A stretch of 64,000 nt of DNA from Celoporthe dispersa (GCA_016584495.1 WAID01000006.1:1736001-1800000), one strand, 5' to 3'. Shown: positions 1-13,281, numbered from the stretch's first letter. Notes: generated from the sequence alone by a model not told the origin. Translations and numbers: made by a program.

Positions 1-2016
1 CTTGAGCCTCGATACCAACAAGAGTGTTGACGCCATCTTAGTATCATGACACCATGACAACCGGCTCATGCACTCTCCCTCTTAGCTGACGCTACAACCG
101 CCTTCTCACTTAATCCGACTGAACAGAGGAAATCCGCAGCAGGGACGTCGCCAACGCCGCAGCGTCGACAGAGATCATGGAGTGCTCTTCCTCCTCATAT
201 CCGCGAGATACTCTCTCGTCACCAATAAGTCTTCAACAACACAACCGACGAGAAGCACACGCATCCAGACACAACACCGTACCATGCAGCTCGAGGCACC
301 CTTCCCCATTGAATCTTGCCCGATCTCCCAAGATTCTCCTGACCTAGCAGGAGATATCTCGACGAGGCCCTTGGCCAGAGGCAGCCAATAGGCAACACTT
401 TGTGGCCCTTTTCAGCTCACGATATGGCCGCGAGCTCAACCTGCACCTGGAAACGACGTTGAACTGTTTATATAAGCAACACCCACAGGTGTGAGGTTGG
501 GCCACTTGGCAAGAGCTCGCCGGCATGCACCTGAGCAGTGCTGCTTGGGCCTCAACGACAACGACGGAGATCACCAGAAACCCACAAGCAGACAGGACGA
601 GCATGTTCCGAAACCAAGAAGATATCATCTTTAGCTTGCGCAATGCTCCCGGAGCCAGCTGGAAGACGTCGGGAGGAGAATGAGGGCGTGGCACATGAAG
701 AGAACCGCGCGGAGATCCCCAAGTGGCCAATAGAAGGTTTCAATTGGCAAGTGATGGCCCCCTGAGACCGATATCGCTGTGCAGGTGATCAAGGCCACCC
801 ACACGAATAAAGGTGCCGACGACTGTTTCTTCCCTGAAGCGATGCAAGCCTTGATGGGCGGAAAGGCCAAGGGAAGAGCGCCAGCGGTAACTGCCGGCTA
901 CAAGCGGCCTTCGCAAGAGATACTACTACAACTACTATCTCACTCAGAGTCCTGCCGCATTGACTAAAAAAAAAAAAGCAGCTATGCTTTTCATCGGTCA
1001 GTAGTTATTATCGGTCAGAAGCCCACCGCCTCGAGGAGCATTGTGCCGTGGAGAGGAAGGATCTTATCTCTCACACAGCCCCTTACCGGCCCGACAATAT
1101 CCACCCTTCCTGGTGCCGACATGAGACCGATATCTAGCCCGGAGGCATGTGCCGTGGCCGCAGGTCGATGTTGAGACTTGTAGCGCTCAGATTTGACGAC
1201 CACATGTTCATGACAAGTTCTTTTGTGGAAAGAGGAAAGGAAGAAGAATGAAAAATCTCGATGACCAGTGACGCCGACAAGGCAGGTGATGCCTGGTGGA
1301 AGAACTCGGGCTTAACGGAGCCTCTTCTCTCCGTCTTGGAGGGGTGGCAACCGGCTCCCGACGATCTGTCATCGGCTCGGACACGGACACAAGAAGATCT
1401 TCAAAAAAATCCACGTGAGACGAGAGTGCCGTGTAGCTTGCATGAAATATTTACAATGTCTCCAGGGGGGGCCACCATCTTCAAAAGAGGAAGGCGAGTC
1501 CGCACAGCATGCCTACATTACACCCTTGGTGGGTGAACACCCCTGCGACTTACACGACGCGCCAGGTCCGACGTAGGAGAATGCGCTCTGCGCCAATGCG
1601 CAGTCAACCGTCCCCCTGCCTCAGGACGGACTACCATGTACAGAGAGGTCAGTCGTTCTATGGGAGCTGGAGTTTCTGTCTGCCGAAGAACACTGCATGG
1701 GTATACAGCTAAGACGTTGAGCTAGGAGGAGAGCATGGACCCTCATGAGTCACTTCCTATATCCGGAGGATAAGCCAGTGGCCCACACCCTTGATATAAA
1801 CTGTACATTCTCTTTTCTCTTTTCTTTTTCTTTTTCCAAAAAGGGGATCCATTGCTCCTCGTTGAACTTGATTCTATGATTATTGAATTGGATTCCATAT
1901 CAGTTCCTCTCACGACCACTCCCTTAGCCATCAAGGGCCAGCACCTCTGAACCGTCAACATCAATATATACGAACTATTAATACCTAGGAGTTTCTCTCT
2001 GCGCAGTAACTACACC
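1..2016. other. No gene seen; upstream region of the aminotransferase gene
   Basis: Short open frames occur on both strands, but none has a family motif, plausible splice structure or coding-like composition. The last 80 bases are AT-richer (an 'aatatata' stretch near 1965) and end in 'gcgcag' shortly before the next start codon, so a promoter and possibly a 5'UTR intron acceptor may lie here. Confidence 0.5.
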
Positions 2017-3349
2017 ATGGCTCCCGGTACCCTGCTGGCCGCCCACGACGCGTCCGCCTCAGACGCCGACCTCACCTCCACGGCCCTGGAGCACAAGCTC
2101 GAGGGGATCAACGGGGGCAGCAGCGGCGGCAGCAGCAGTGACGCCCCCGCGCTCGCCGAGCTGGACGCCTCAAAGCTCATTTTCACCCGCACCGAGACCC
2201 CCCGCACCGTCCCGGACGAGGCCACGGCCTGCGCCGGCCCCAACACCACCTGCACCGACCACATGATCTCCTGCGCCTGGAGCAGCACCACGGGCTGGGC
2301 GGCGCCCGAGCTGAAGCCCTACGGGCCCATCTCCCTGATGCCCACCGCCTCTGTCCTGCACTACGCAACCGAGTGTTTCGAGGGTCTCAAGGCCTACCGC
2401 GGCCTGGACGGCAAGCTGCGGCTGTTCCGCCCGGACTGCAACGCCCGGCGCTTCCTGGCGTCCGCCGCCCGTATCGCCCTGCCGGCCTTCGCCCCCGCCG
2501 AGGTGGAGAGGCTCATAGCCGCCCTCGTCGCCAGGGACGGGCCCAAGTGGCTGTCCCGTGACCGCCCGGGCTCCTTTCTCTACCTCCGCCCGGCCCTCAT
2601 CGGCACCCAGCCCCAGCTCGGCATGGGCGTGCCCTCCGAGGCCCTGCTGTTCATCACCGCGAGCTTCATGGCCCGCATTGACGCACGGCCCGGCGGGATC
2701 CGGCTGCACACGAGCCCCGAGGACACGATCCGCGCCTGGGTCGGCGGGTTCGGGCACGCCAAGCTCGGCGCCAACTACGGGCCCAGCCTCATGGCCACCC
2801 ATGAGGCGCGCAGGAGAGGGTACGGGCAGGTCCTGTGGCTGTACGGGCCCGAGGGCTACTGCACCGAGGCGGGGGCGTCCAACTTCTTCGTCGTGTGGAA
2901 GGACAAGGAGGCCGGCAGGCTACAGATCGTCACCGCGCCGCTGGAGGACAGACTCATCCTGGACGGCATCACGAGGAGGAGCCTGCTGCAGCTCGCGCGT
3001 GAGAGGCTCGGGGACGAGGTGGAAGTCGTGGAGAGAAAATATTCGATCGACGAGGTCGTGGAGGCGGATCGAGAGGGGAGGCTGATGGAGGCTTTTGCGG
3101 CGGGCACAGCGGTAGGTCGCCATATCGCTCCTGGCCACGGTGGACGAGATCATGCTGACTTTTCTGACTCTCTAATAGTTCTTTGTTACTCCCGTTTCTA
3201 TTATCCACCATAGGGGCAAGGACATCTCCGTGGATATGGGCGAAGGCAAGGGTGGCAAGTACACACTGACGCTGAAGAAATGGATGCACGACATCATGTA
3301 TGGGGGCGAGGATCACCCGTGGGGAGTGGTCATTCCAGAGGAGGAGTGA
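2017..3349 (+). CDS. Branched-chain amino acid aminotransferase
   Basis: PLP-dependent class IV aminotransferase that interconverts leucine, isoleucine and valine with their 2-oxo acids. Two exons, 2017-3111 and 3179-3349, flank a 67-nt phase-0 intron (GTAGGT...TAATAG) and give 421 aa. The splice joins 'EAFAAGTA' to 'FFVTPVSIIHHRGKDI', the typical BCAT C-terminal core, whereas reading through the intron does not. The Schiff-base lysine is K249 in 'HAKLGANYG', and the class IV signature 'EGYCTEAGASNFF' follows. The start context is ctacaccATGG. The first ~45 residues are Ala/Ser/Gly-rich and not a clear mitochondrial presequence, so the compartment is uncertain. Family assignment is firm; the particular paralog is not. 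Confidence 0.95.
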
Positions 3350-3656
3350 GCGAGGAAAAATGAAGGAAGTAACTTTGGGTCAAAATCATACCGCTCTGGC
3401 GTTCTGTGCCACGCCACTCATATGTTGTATTCATACTCGAGTGGAGATGCTGTCTGGTTTGGTAATTGTAGAGTCGTCACATGAGAAATTTCCATGACGT
3501 TACAATAATAGATAATTGCATACCTTCGAGCCTAGAGGGACAACTCCAGCAAAGATGGACCACCGGCAGATAGCCATCAGCATGAGCATCGACCTGTATT
3601 TACCAATTTCCTCGGCTTGATTGATTCCGACCAAATGAGCAGATGACATAAATACG
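3350..3656. other. Convergent 3' ends, no gene
   Basis: Space between the aminotransferase (+) and the coiled-coil gene (-). It presumably carries both 3'UTRs. I see nothing else in it. Confidence 0.5.
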
Positions 3657-4661
3657 TCAGTCCTCCAATAAGTACTGCTGAAGCAAGCCAGACATAACTC
3701 CTTTGATTTTCTTGCTGAAATCCTAAACGAGATTGGAAAGTCAACACTTGCTCCAAACAGATGCTCGGTGCCCATCACATACCCTTTCAGACACACGGGC
3801 CTCCTCATGTGCGCTGTGCAGGATGCTACTCAGCTCATCCGACAGTCTATCCATCTCCTTCGCGAACGTTTTCTTCACCGCCGAGACCGTTTCAGCCTGC
3901 TCCCACTTAGCGATGCCTTGAGCAGTAGCCAGCTCAGCGAAGATGCTGTCAACTTCTTTCTGCGCGATCTCCCGCTGGGCCCAGAGCGACGTCAACTCCG
4001 CATCCATGGTATCGATATAGCCTATGAAGGAGACAATCCGGTCGCCGACTCGAACTTCACCATCCGCTTCCGGGTCGTTAATGCGCGTATCGGACAGCGG
4101 CTTGGTGATCTTCTTGTGGTTGTTGTCGAGAAGGGCTAGGACGTCCTCGTCTTCACCTACGGTTCTCCTGAGCACCTGCTGCAGTTCGGTGTGTAGATCT
4201 GTTAGGATCCCTAGGGCGTCATTGTAGAGGGTGTTACCGTTCGCGACAACATGACCTGTAAGTAGTGTTAGATGCGCCGCTTTTCTCAAAACAAGCAAGC
4301 CCAACTCACTGATCAGCTCCTGGCCAAGAGACGACTCCGTGTCCAGCAAGTTATCCAGAGAAGGCAGCTGCATCTGCACTCGTACTCGTTTCTGTAGCCT
4401 CTCGGGCTCTCTATGAGGCAGTCGATGTTTCTGAGTGCGAGCTACAGGCCCCTGGCGGGTCTGCACCTGGCTTGCGAGGCGACTAGGCCTGGCAAAGAAT
4501 GCCTTCGTAGGGCTCAGCTTCTCGGGTTGATCTGAGGGACGCTTGCCTTCGCCCTCCTCATCTGCCGAATAGGCTTTGATGCGGGCACGAAGGTCAATCG
4601 GACCATGCTGCCGGTGTACTGGATGAGCACCAGGTTCCTCATAGGTTGGTCCCTTGTACAT
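3657..4661 (-). CDS. Conserved-looking coiled-coil protein, function unknown
   Basis: Three exons read on the minus strand: 4661-4310, 4255-3783 and 3722-3657. Introns are 54 nt (GTGAGT...TTACAG) and 60 nt (GTATGT...GTTTAG). All phases agree and give 296 aa. The first intron has a length divisible by three and no stop, so retention would also be readable. The N-terminal ~100 residues are basic and low-complexity and contain 'LSPTKAFFARPS'. From about residue 105 the protein is a long helical, heptad-like region rich in Leu/Glu/Lys, ending 'GLLQQYLLED'. I do not recognise a catalytic motif. Kinetochore or other cytoskeletal coiled-coil subunits look like this, but that is only a guess. The second splice replaces an unlikely tail ('VCDGHRASVWSKC') with a helix that continues the coiled coil, which supports the model. 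Confidence 0.7.
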
Positions 4662-6801
4662 CTTGTATAGGCTTGATGAAGAAGAAGTGGAGATGAAGGT
4701 GAGGAGAACAATGAATCTAGCGCTGGGTTGAAGAGAGAAGAAAGAAAAGAAAGAAAAAAGGAGCTGAGGCGAAAAAAGAGTTTGGCCAGGATCTGTTGAG
4801 TTATCACATTGCGGGAAGGTACGTTGCCTGATACTTTGTAGTGGGAGATGGGGCAGGTGCTCTCTACAAGGGCGACCACACTAGAAGATCATGCCTTGCA
4901 CTGTAACTTGTAGATGACCTGGCCTCCCCGGGAGAAATACACGTAGGTGAATCTCCCATCTCTTGTTGTCTCAACCTGGTCGTCTGGCAACCGTCTAGCG
5001 TAGCAAACTCTCGAGGACCTGCCACATAGCAGCTTCGACTAGCTCGTGCACCGCCGTCCCCGTGAGCTTCCTTCCAGCGCGCTACTCCTCGTTCCTCTCG
5101 AGTCCAATACGCCTAAACATGGCTTGGAGGCAGGACTGACTCAAAACTGTCCCTCACGGACATGATCGAGCCCGTGCCCGTCCATCAAGATTCCCTGCGA
5201 CGCAAGCCTCGTCCCCCGCGCGCGCCCTCTTCCTGGAGACGGATCTCTCGACCCGATCTGCCCGTGATATCTCGTATACCCGCCCACAAGCCGCGAGTAC
5301 AGTGGGGAGTGGTAGAAGAAGAGCCCGCAGATGGCGAGGACCGCAGCAGCACATGCCATATGGATGAGTGGCATGTCCATGTTGTCGGGCCGGGGAATTC
5401 GTCTGGTCCTTGGTAGACGGGAATGAGGGCTGCGTGCCAACAGGAAGTTGAACCCCAAAAGCTTTGCGTGAACGAGGATGATTTGTTGCTCGGCTAAAGG
5501 AACTTGCATTAAATGTATCAACGTAGTGCTATGTAGCTGATTAGTTTAGAAGGTCAATCTAGAAGCGCAAAAGTGACTTTCGAAGGGGACAGCCTGTCAA
5601 GCTGGACAAACTTACAGATGCAGAACCGAGGTCTCGAACTTTTGTTGGTGAAGAGGTCTGCACTCGCTATGGTAACATAGCTCAAGGGAAAAAACCACGT
5701 GGGAAGATCTTGTAAACCTTTGCAGCAGTGACGAGCATGAAATGGCTAGTGAGCCGACCTAGCACACAACAACCAAGACGGACTGTCCAGAATCTCAAGA
5801 GGGACTGCCAGCGACACTGGTTCTACAGACAAGAGCGTCTAGAACAGCATACTGCTAATACTTACCTCTGGAGGACTATCCTAGTAGAGAACCCCTCAGA
5901 TAGCAAGTGGTCCTTCTTTCTTGGGACGGTCTGGTCCTACTGCTCTGCTCTAAGCCCGTGACAATGATAGTCTCATAAGTAATGAGAGCCTCAGCGATTC
6001 AAATCTTTCCGCATGTCGAGAAGCATACCGCATTTAACCTTGCCACCAAATAGATCCTCACAGCCACGCCTATCATCTTGGTGTATGGCCTTGCAATATG
6101 CCGTACCTTCCACCATGCGCCAACGCGGATTGGTACATCATGAATTTGCAGTGAGACTGAACGAAGAGAGCAAATACTTCGAATCTGCAGGCAGTACGGG
6201 GGGAAGGGGGAGGGGCATGACAAGGCCCTGCGGGTCATTGAGATCATGAACGTCGGAAGTCGACAGATGCAGGCGGCATGGTACGGCACTGGTAACTGCA
6301 GTCAAATGACCCAAGCCTCCAAGAATCTCTTGGGGTAGGGAATGGCGTTCCTCAAGAATCTTGCGGTATTACACAACGTACGATTCGGCCCGTTGGTCGG
6401 CTTTATGGTGTGGTACACAACGGGAGGATGTCCAAGGAGGGATTGTGTAACATCACCTCGCGGGTTTATGAGGTATAGATGTTGTGTAATTATGTGTCAA
6501 AGGAGAAAGGGAAGGACATGATCCAAAGATGGGGAGATACGAACAGACCGGTCAAGCGAAGTTGAGATGGGATGTGAAGCAATTTTACTGGTTCGCCTAA
6601 CTCTAGATACACTCGATATTCACCGAGCGAGGCTCGGTATCCACCACCCCCCTTCTTGGACAGGTCAGGGGCTCGGAGAGAGGTCTGCATTGATAGCTCC
6701 GGCTGAGGGTATATACCCCGAGATTGATTGTGCAGGTGACTTGGACATCAGCTAGCATACAGCCTCTCGTTTCCACTGACGTAGGTGGCATGTTCAGCCC
6801 G
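4662..6801. other. Intergenic; one weak minus-strand reading frame
   Basis: About 2.1 kb with no supported gene. A minus-strand frame (5521-5141, or 5380-5141 from an internal Met) would encode a short protein with one hydrophobic segment, 'MACAAAVLAICGLFF', then a basic tail. It has no relatives I recognise and could be chance. Pyrimidine/purine tracts at 4740-4790 lie just upstream of the coiled-coil gene start. Confidence 0.4.
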
Positions 6802-8163
6802 TCACTTCTGGAAGGCCATGACGGCGTATCGAAAGCTACCATTGCCGTAGCCCCTTCTCATGGCTCGGAAGGCCTGCAGGAAAGCGACGCCATCACGACC
6901 TTGACTGAAAGCGAAGGCCCAGAGGGATGGGTTCTGCACCAGCGACCACGAGATGTCCCTGCGAGCAGCCACTTGTCAGCTGGCTTTATTCTATGACCAC
7001 GACATTTGGGGTTGTGCATGGGATCTCACCATGTCGCCTTCACGTCGGCAGATATGTCCTTGGGCCCTCCCAGGACACTGAGGCCAGCCTCCTTGGCCAA
7101 GCTGACGTAATCGGCCTGGGCGCAGAGTGGTGGTAGAAGCATACCGTCTGAACCGCATTCCTCTGTCAGCTCTCAACAATACCACATTTGCCCCCCGGGG
7201 AACTGGCACATATGGGAACCCCGGCTCGGACGAAAGCCGGACCCGCAGGCCGGAGATGCCCCGGGGGACACAGCCGCAATACTGGGGCTCACCCACCTTC
7301 GATAGGCTTGATGTCGTCCACGAATTGCTTCTCATCCAGCCCCTCTGCCCTGAACCAGTCCGCCAGCGCGAGCCTTCCCCCACCTTTGAGGACTTTCTGG
7401 GCGTTCTGGAAAAATAGGGACTTGTTGGGGAAGTGGCTCAGTGCCTCGCAGATCCAGACGGCATCGAAGGACTCGGACTGGGAAGCGAAGACCTCCCCCA
7501 TCTTCTCCGCGTCCAGCTCCAGGAACTTGACCTTTCCCTTGCCGATGTGGAGAAAGCCATCGGCGTCTGGTCCCTGGTCGGTCAGGCTCTTGTCGTCCTT
7601 GGCGGCTTCGCTCTTGGTGAGACGGGTGGCCATCTCGACCTGCTTGGTGGATATGGTGATGCCCGTCACCGTACAGCCTAACACCGAGGCCAGGTACCTT
7701 GATGTACCGCCGATGCCGCATCCCACATCGAGGACCTTGGCGCCCTCGGTGATCTGCGAGGTTTCCAGGAGGAGTTGGATAAGATTGACCTGGGCCTGCT
7801 CCTTGGTCTCGCTGGCCTTGGACTCCGGAGTAGGCCAGTACCCATGGTGGATATGCGTTCCCCTTGGGACGCACAAACAGCGTCAGTATTGAGCTGTAGA
7901 GGTGATGAGAAGTGACAAACGAGGGGGCGGGGATCCCCGACAGACAAGAGCCCTGACGATGGTGACATGATAGGAGGGCATCTCTGGATGGGCTCGCCGG
8001 GCACGGCCGTGACCTACCACAGGGAGAGATAGTATTCGCTGGCAAGATCGTAGTGGGTCTTGATCCTGTCCTTGAGGGTCTGCATGGTGTCGTGGGCGAG
8101 ACCGAGCGGCGTGTCATACTGCTTGCTGAGCTCGGTGTCCTCTGCTACTGCTGTGGATGCCAT
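6802..8163 (-). CDS. SAM-dependent methyltransferase, UbiE/gamma-tocopherol MT type
   Basis: Class I methyltransferase with four exons on the minus strand: 8163-8018, 7862-7297, 7147-7030 and 6958-6802. Phases agree and give 328 aa. Introns are 155, 149 and 71 nt. The first junction builds 'EYYLSLWGTHIHHGYW', a hallmark of the plant/fungal tocopherol or sterol-C-methyltransferase-like group. SAM motif I is 'VLDVGCGIGG' at ~92-101, and the post-I region includes 'WICEALSHF'. The second junction gives 'KPIEDGMLLPPLC', which fixes the acceptor choice among several AGs. The protein ends 'SFRYAVMAFQK'. The substrate cannot be read from sequence; a small lipid, quinone or sterol-like acceptor is the family norm. 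It has no pathway partners next to it. Confidence 0.9.
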
Positions 8164-11100
8164 TGTTGTGTTGTCCGACGCGACGTCGTGTCGCTCTCAG
8201 TGGTCGATGACGGTCTCGATTTTGAGAATCTCGAGGGACTTGTGGAGGACCAGGAGATCACGAGGTGCCGGGTCCAGAGCTCTGCTCGTGAGCCCTGTGG
8301 TGCTGAGGCCTGCCGCCTCAAGTCATGCCCTCCTCGTCTGAACTTCGACCCCCCTACCTCGGATGGGGTATGAGATACGGAGTACGGAGCACGGATCGGA
8401 GTTGTGTGATTGGCAGGTTCTGTGTTGCCATAGTACCGTGTGCGATGTACGGACGTACCATAGTGCCACAGTAACGTGCTGGGTGAAGGAAAGCTGGGCA
8501 CAGACCGCGGCTCTCTGACGCCGGTGGTGGTGATGTAAGGTTACAGGGGATGAGCATGTTAAGCTGGCGGGTGGGGGGTTTGGAATGTGGGGGGGGGGGG
8601 AGACGAACGAGAAACATGGAAGGCACTCCCGGCACAGGCCCCTCCTTCTCTCAGTGTACTACTGCAAGTGTGTACTGTGTAGTTCCCTTTGCCTCCCAGT
8701 TTCACAGCTGTATTGCCAGCTTCCTGTCTCCCTGTCCTGACGAGATCCTGGAGGCTTCACAGCATTGGGGCGGGGGCCTTGCCTCGAGCCAAATACTCTG
8801 GACCTCGGCACCTGATCATCTAGCAACCGCGAGGAGGGGTGGACTGACGGCTACCCAAAGATGCAAGGCATGCGCAGTGACGGATCTTGTGTCCCTCTGC
8901 AGCAGGATACCCCAAGACGATCTTCACCGCCCAGCTTTGCCTATTGGTAACAGCCGAGAGAAAGGCGTCTCACACACAGTCTGACAGCTCCTGACTGAGA
9001 AGGTCTTGAGCAGTGACGCCCTCTACCTGACAGCTATACACAGAGGGAGGCGTGCCACAACGGATGAAACCTGCATTTTCCGAGAAGAAGACGCCACAGC
9101 AAGAAGTAGGCCTTCAGGAGATGAAACCATCAAAACTTCCGCGTCTTGCCCACAGCATTTATCATCAGGGTTTTAGGAGCTAGTGATGAGGGGGACCTCG
9201 AGGTCCGAGGATGAACAGCTTCAACATTTTGTTGAGCGGGCTCCCTCATCCTCTCAGGTGATTTGGATGCAGGTCTGCTTACACCCGGCCAACTGTGTTG
9301 GGAATCATCTTTTGTCCCTTTGTCCGCTGCGTTAGCGGCCGTGGCTTGTTCCTTGGAGTGCTCACCTTCGGTTCATTTTTCGCTCCAACACCGGAACAGC
9401 GGCACCCGGTGTGAGGGAGAAAAAAAGAAGAAGAAAAAAAAAAAAGAAGCACAACACCAACACCTGCACAACTCGGCAGACCAGGGCCCAGGCAGGGGAG
9501 AGGGCGTCTAGACAACAACCCTTGCGTCATGGGCCAGCCCTCCCTGCTCTGCGAAACTCGACCCTGTGTGGGGTTTCCTCATGCAACCACGGGGGCACCA
9601 GATACACTCCAGAGAGGGAGAAAGCTCAGGACGAGGCCTGATCTGCTGCATGAGTTTGCGAGACAGCGATGCACATTGGGACAGGGACAGGACAGGCTGT
9701 CTTCAGGATGGCACGGCACACATGGAGAGGCATGTGCATGCGTGGTCACACGGCCGTGCCCGATTGATGTTTGGCCATCTGCATGTCTCAGCGCCTGAGA
9801 TTCTATGGCGTTCTGTGCTGGGAGCCTGGCAACTGGTAGACCCTCTCGTGCCTCTCTCGGGGTTCTGCTCGCCGTCGCCACACGAACCCGGCGCACCACT
9901 CAGGACCTTGGCCACACATGCAGCTGTCGTAACCTCTCGGCGCAGTAGCTCGGCCCAAGTGCCCGAACCAGGCTGACTGGCTGTGCAAAGCTTTTTGGCA
10001 CAGCACCGGCCCTGGCACATTAGAAATACCACATTACATGGTGCAGCACAGAGTTGTTTCCCAGGCCTCAACACGGTGCTGACTGGACCAGAGTTCATCC
10101 TTGATGAAAGAGCTCTCGAGTCTCTCTCTCTCTCTCTCTCTTTAAATAAGAAGAGGTGAAGAGCCACCCGGTTGTCTGTCACCTCCTCCCCTCCCTGGAC
10201 GGCCAGTCCAGACCACCTTCCTCCAACAATGTCTTGCAGCAGCAGTCCCTACTAGTATGTGCATGCATTCCTGCCGATCTGACCTATGATAGTCTTCTTA
10301 TTCAGAAGCCATCTCTTACCACCCGGGCGACTCACCAGCCGTTCTCACCCTACCTCAGGACTGCCCTAGGTCTTGCCGCCCGGTCTCCCCGCTCTCATAA
10401 GGCGCATACAAGAACCGACCTGACCGCCAGACCAGACGACGAATCGTCCTCGTCACCAGCTCCCCTCTTCCTCCCTCTGTCTCTTGCTTGGCTGCCCAAA
10501 TACCCATCGTTTGTTCTTGACGAGGCCGTTTGCTGGCAGTTGGACCCACGCCTTCTCATCCACATCGTGTGACTGTACCCACTTCTCTGTACTGTACTGT
10601 CATAGTACCTCGACGAGCCTGCACAACTTCATAAGGCCTTCGCGGCAGCTCAGATTAGCCTAGGCATCAGGCCAGAAACCAGCGCAAGGTCAAGACCCGG
10701 TCGACGAGACTGAGCCGGTTACATCTTGCCAACCAAGCAGCCGCGTCCTCTCCGCCAGTACCGCATTCCGACCCACCCCCGAGGCCCCCTCTTTCGGCCT
10801 CGCAACCGCCGGGGCTATCCATCCAGCATCCAAATCCCAGCGGCTCCACTACTCTCGCTTCCGCGTACAAGGTGAGCAGAGCAGCCTTCCCTTGACCAGT
10901 CGTTTCGTTGCGGCGTAGCCCTCTGAGACGCACTCAAGCGTGTGCACCCGGCGCCTCGGGTACGGCTGGGCTGTGGGAAAGCATAGCCTCATCACGCCCA
11001 GCTGGCTCTGTGTTGTCCAGTTGGTTCCACGCAATTCCTCCCTGCGGGCCAGGTTATTTGGGGGGAAGGGGGCCCTTTATGGGTGACAAGGGCCAAGTTG

Positions 11101-11727
11101 GCTCTCGTGAGTGAATCCCCAACGCAACTAATACCCTTGAATGACTGCAAATTGCCCGACATGGGTCCTTTGGGAGACGCATCTCGGCTTACGGTGAAGC
11201 CTCTATTGCGACCCGAACTCATAATGGGCCTCGTCCCACTCTCTGACAACAGGTCTTCATCTTGCCCGGCAACTCCCAATATTCCATACGACCTTGGCAC
11301 ATTGAGTGTGTCGTGAACTCTGTCTGCCTTCTCCGGAAAGCTTCCTGGCCCTTGCACCTCATCGCTGCCGCCTGCTCAACACACCTCGTCAGCGAGGTCT
11401 GAAATGTGCACGGCTCCCCTGATCTTCATTCACTCGGCCTCGTCTTTCTAGTGTTTCTTTTTTTATTTCCCTCCCCTGCCCTCCAGATAGGCGGGCTTTC
11501 TAGAATTTTTCGCAATTTCGGCAAAGATCACCGTTTTCCCGCAGAGCCTAGTGCTCTCGGGGGCCCTCTGTTGAGGGTCATCTCGTGTTTTTTTTTCCTT
11601 CCTTTCCCCTCTTGAGGAGAAGGAGGAGCGGGACGCTCATATCGTCAACGGCTTGATCTTGTGTTTTTTTTTTTTTTTTAAAAAAATAGAAACCAGAGTC
11701 GTCACTGGATATAAGAACTAAACAATC
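8164..11727. other. 3.5-kb stretch without a supportable gene
   Basis: I found no family motif or multi-exon model. Features seen are a G run at 8591-8600, A-rich tracts at 9420-9445, a TC dinucleotide run at ~10119-10141, and pyrimidine-rich sequence with T runs at 11455-11475, 11588-11610 and 11663-11678 leading to the next start codon. It could be a long promoter/5'UTR or hold a non-coding RNA. Nothing in the sequence decides this. Confidence 0.45.
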
Positions 11728-12422
11728 ATGCTCTCAATCCGCAGAACACGCCGGGCTCGCCGTCCAGAGAGCTGGAGTTCCCTCGATATCAGCACAGTCG
11801 ACACAATGTCTATCACCAGCAGTGAGAGATCGACGTCCTCCGGGAACCGTCACCGGGACACGGGCTTTCCAGAGTCCTTCTGCGGAAGTGAGTTCCACAC
11901 ATAGCCCCTCCCTCAACGAGTGGAAGAACCGCATAACTGACCTCTTGTCAAGACCGCAACACCAGCCTCCCGCACCCAGATGCAGACACATCTGGCAACG
12001 CCTGCATCACCCAGGAAGACATCTCTGTGTCGCGCGTCCTCTCCCGTCAGCGGCGGTCGTTTCTCAACAAGAACAAGCGCACCATCTCTCACGGGTACAT
12101 CACACCAGAGATGGAGCAGATGTACAGCGAGGTCGCCGTCATCTCCGACTCCGAATCCACGCCGGTGGACGGCAGACTGCAGACAATCCCCGGAACCCCA
12201 GCCATGGGCCAGCAGCTCGCCATCGTCAGGCCGACCTCGGGCGGCGGCGAGAGCTTCACCTCGAACTCGACGGGCGATCACGAGGACGCCGTACCGAAGC
12301 CACACCCACACCAACGCCACTCCCGCATGAGACTATCGACCGACACCACCGCCTCGTCGCGCACGAGGTCTGGGAGGAGGAGTTTCTTGGGAAAGCTGGG
12401 CATCCACAAGCATCGCGAGTAG
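11728..12422 (+). CDS. Small basic Ser/Arg-rich protein, function unknown
   Basis: Two exons, 11728-11887 and 11953-12422, join across a 65-nt phase-1 intron (GTGAGT...GTCAAG) and give 209 aa. The protein is predicted disordered: an Arg/Ser-rich N-terminus, a central segment 'ISHGYITPEMEQMYSEVAVI', a Thr/Ser/His stretch, and a basic C-terminus 'SGRRSFLGKLGIHKHRE'. There is no signal peptide, membrane segment or known domain. The frame is supported by the clean splice and by a composition less repetitive than its antisense shadow. Many Sordariomycetes encode small basic proteins of this look, but I cannot name one. It is convergent with the HIU hydrolase gene. Confidence 0.6.
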
Positions 12423-13281
12423 GGCCGCTGGGTGACTTCTGTGATACTTGGCCTGGGAAGATCCTCCAAGCGAGACGAAGGGTTGCTTTCACGACCCTGA
12501 CCTCACAACCTCAGCCCCTGCACGGGGTGATTGCATCTTTATCCTATATCGGCGGACACTACACCACACGCAGCTCAATACACGCCCACACCTGAAGGAT
12601 CCTACCGTTGGGCGAACATAACCCTTTTATTTTTCTTTCTTCGACAATTCGGAAGCGTGGAGTTGGATTTGATTTCTTATTTTGGGAACTGGGTCGGCCT
12701 GGCTCGATGATGACACGAAATCCCTTTTGTCTATTCGGGGGGCACACAAAACAAGAGGCAAAAAACCATCCAGAGATTTTACTGGCAAGGCAGAAAGATC
12801 CTGTCTGCTGGAACAAGACGGGGTCGTCCAGAGAGTAGAGGACTTTAGACACCTTCTTCTCACTCACATACCTATGTCTATACCTGCGTCACCTACACGC
12901 ACCCATCACACTCGCTACCCTACGTAGTCAATATTCCTTTAATAGCACAAATACGAATTAAAAAAAAAAAAGACAGGACACACCTCAGTGGCCACTGGCT
13001 CGGGAAATACTCATTCTTACTTTGTGTGACTTTGACGTACTTGTAGCGACTGGCGTGCTCATGGTATGATACTATGTGTGTGCTCGAACACGCCAAGGAG
13101 TATATCACTGCAAAGTGTACCGTCCATGCCCGAGTCCCGCATTCTATACCCGGCTGTCAACCTCATATTTGGACCTCTCGAGTCTCCCAGAGAGCTATCA
13201 TGACATGTGCTCTATGCACACACCACCCCCGGCCACGCCCCTCACAACCACCTCCATCCGGTCCGACCCACCGCCCCCCCT
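12423..13281. other. Convergent intergenic space, no gene
   Basis: Probably the 3'UTRs of the two flanking convergent genes. An A run lies at 12960-12972. The extended open frame of the HIU hydrolase gene (to 13163) enters this stretch but is explained by a single-base disruption in that gene. Confidence 0.5.

Noticed and set aside
2170..2802. Long minus-strand frame across the aminotransferase gene
   Set aside because: Gly/Ala/Arg-rich antisense shadow of a GC-rich coding exon; the plus strand has full family sequence.
5141..5521. 126-codon minus-strand frame with one hydrophobic segment
   Set aside because: Kept only as a remark in the intergenic entry: no homology cue, no clear start context, and the antisense frame is also open.
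10156..10572. 138-codon plus-strand frame
   Set aside because: Pyrimidine-rich leader-like sequence; Ser/Pro/Leu composition follows base composition, no motif.
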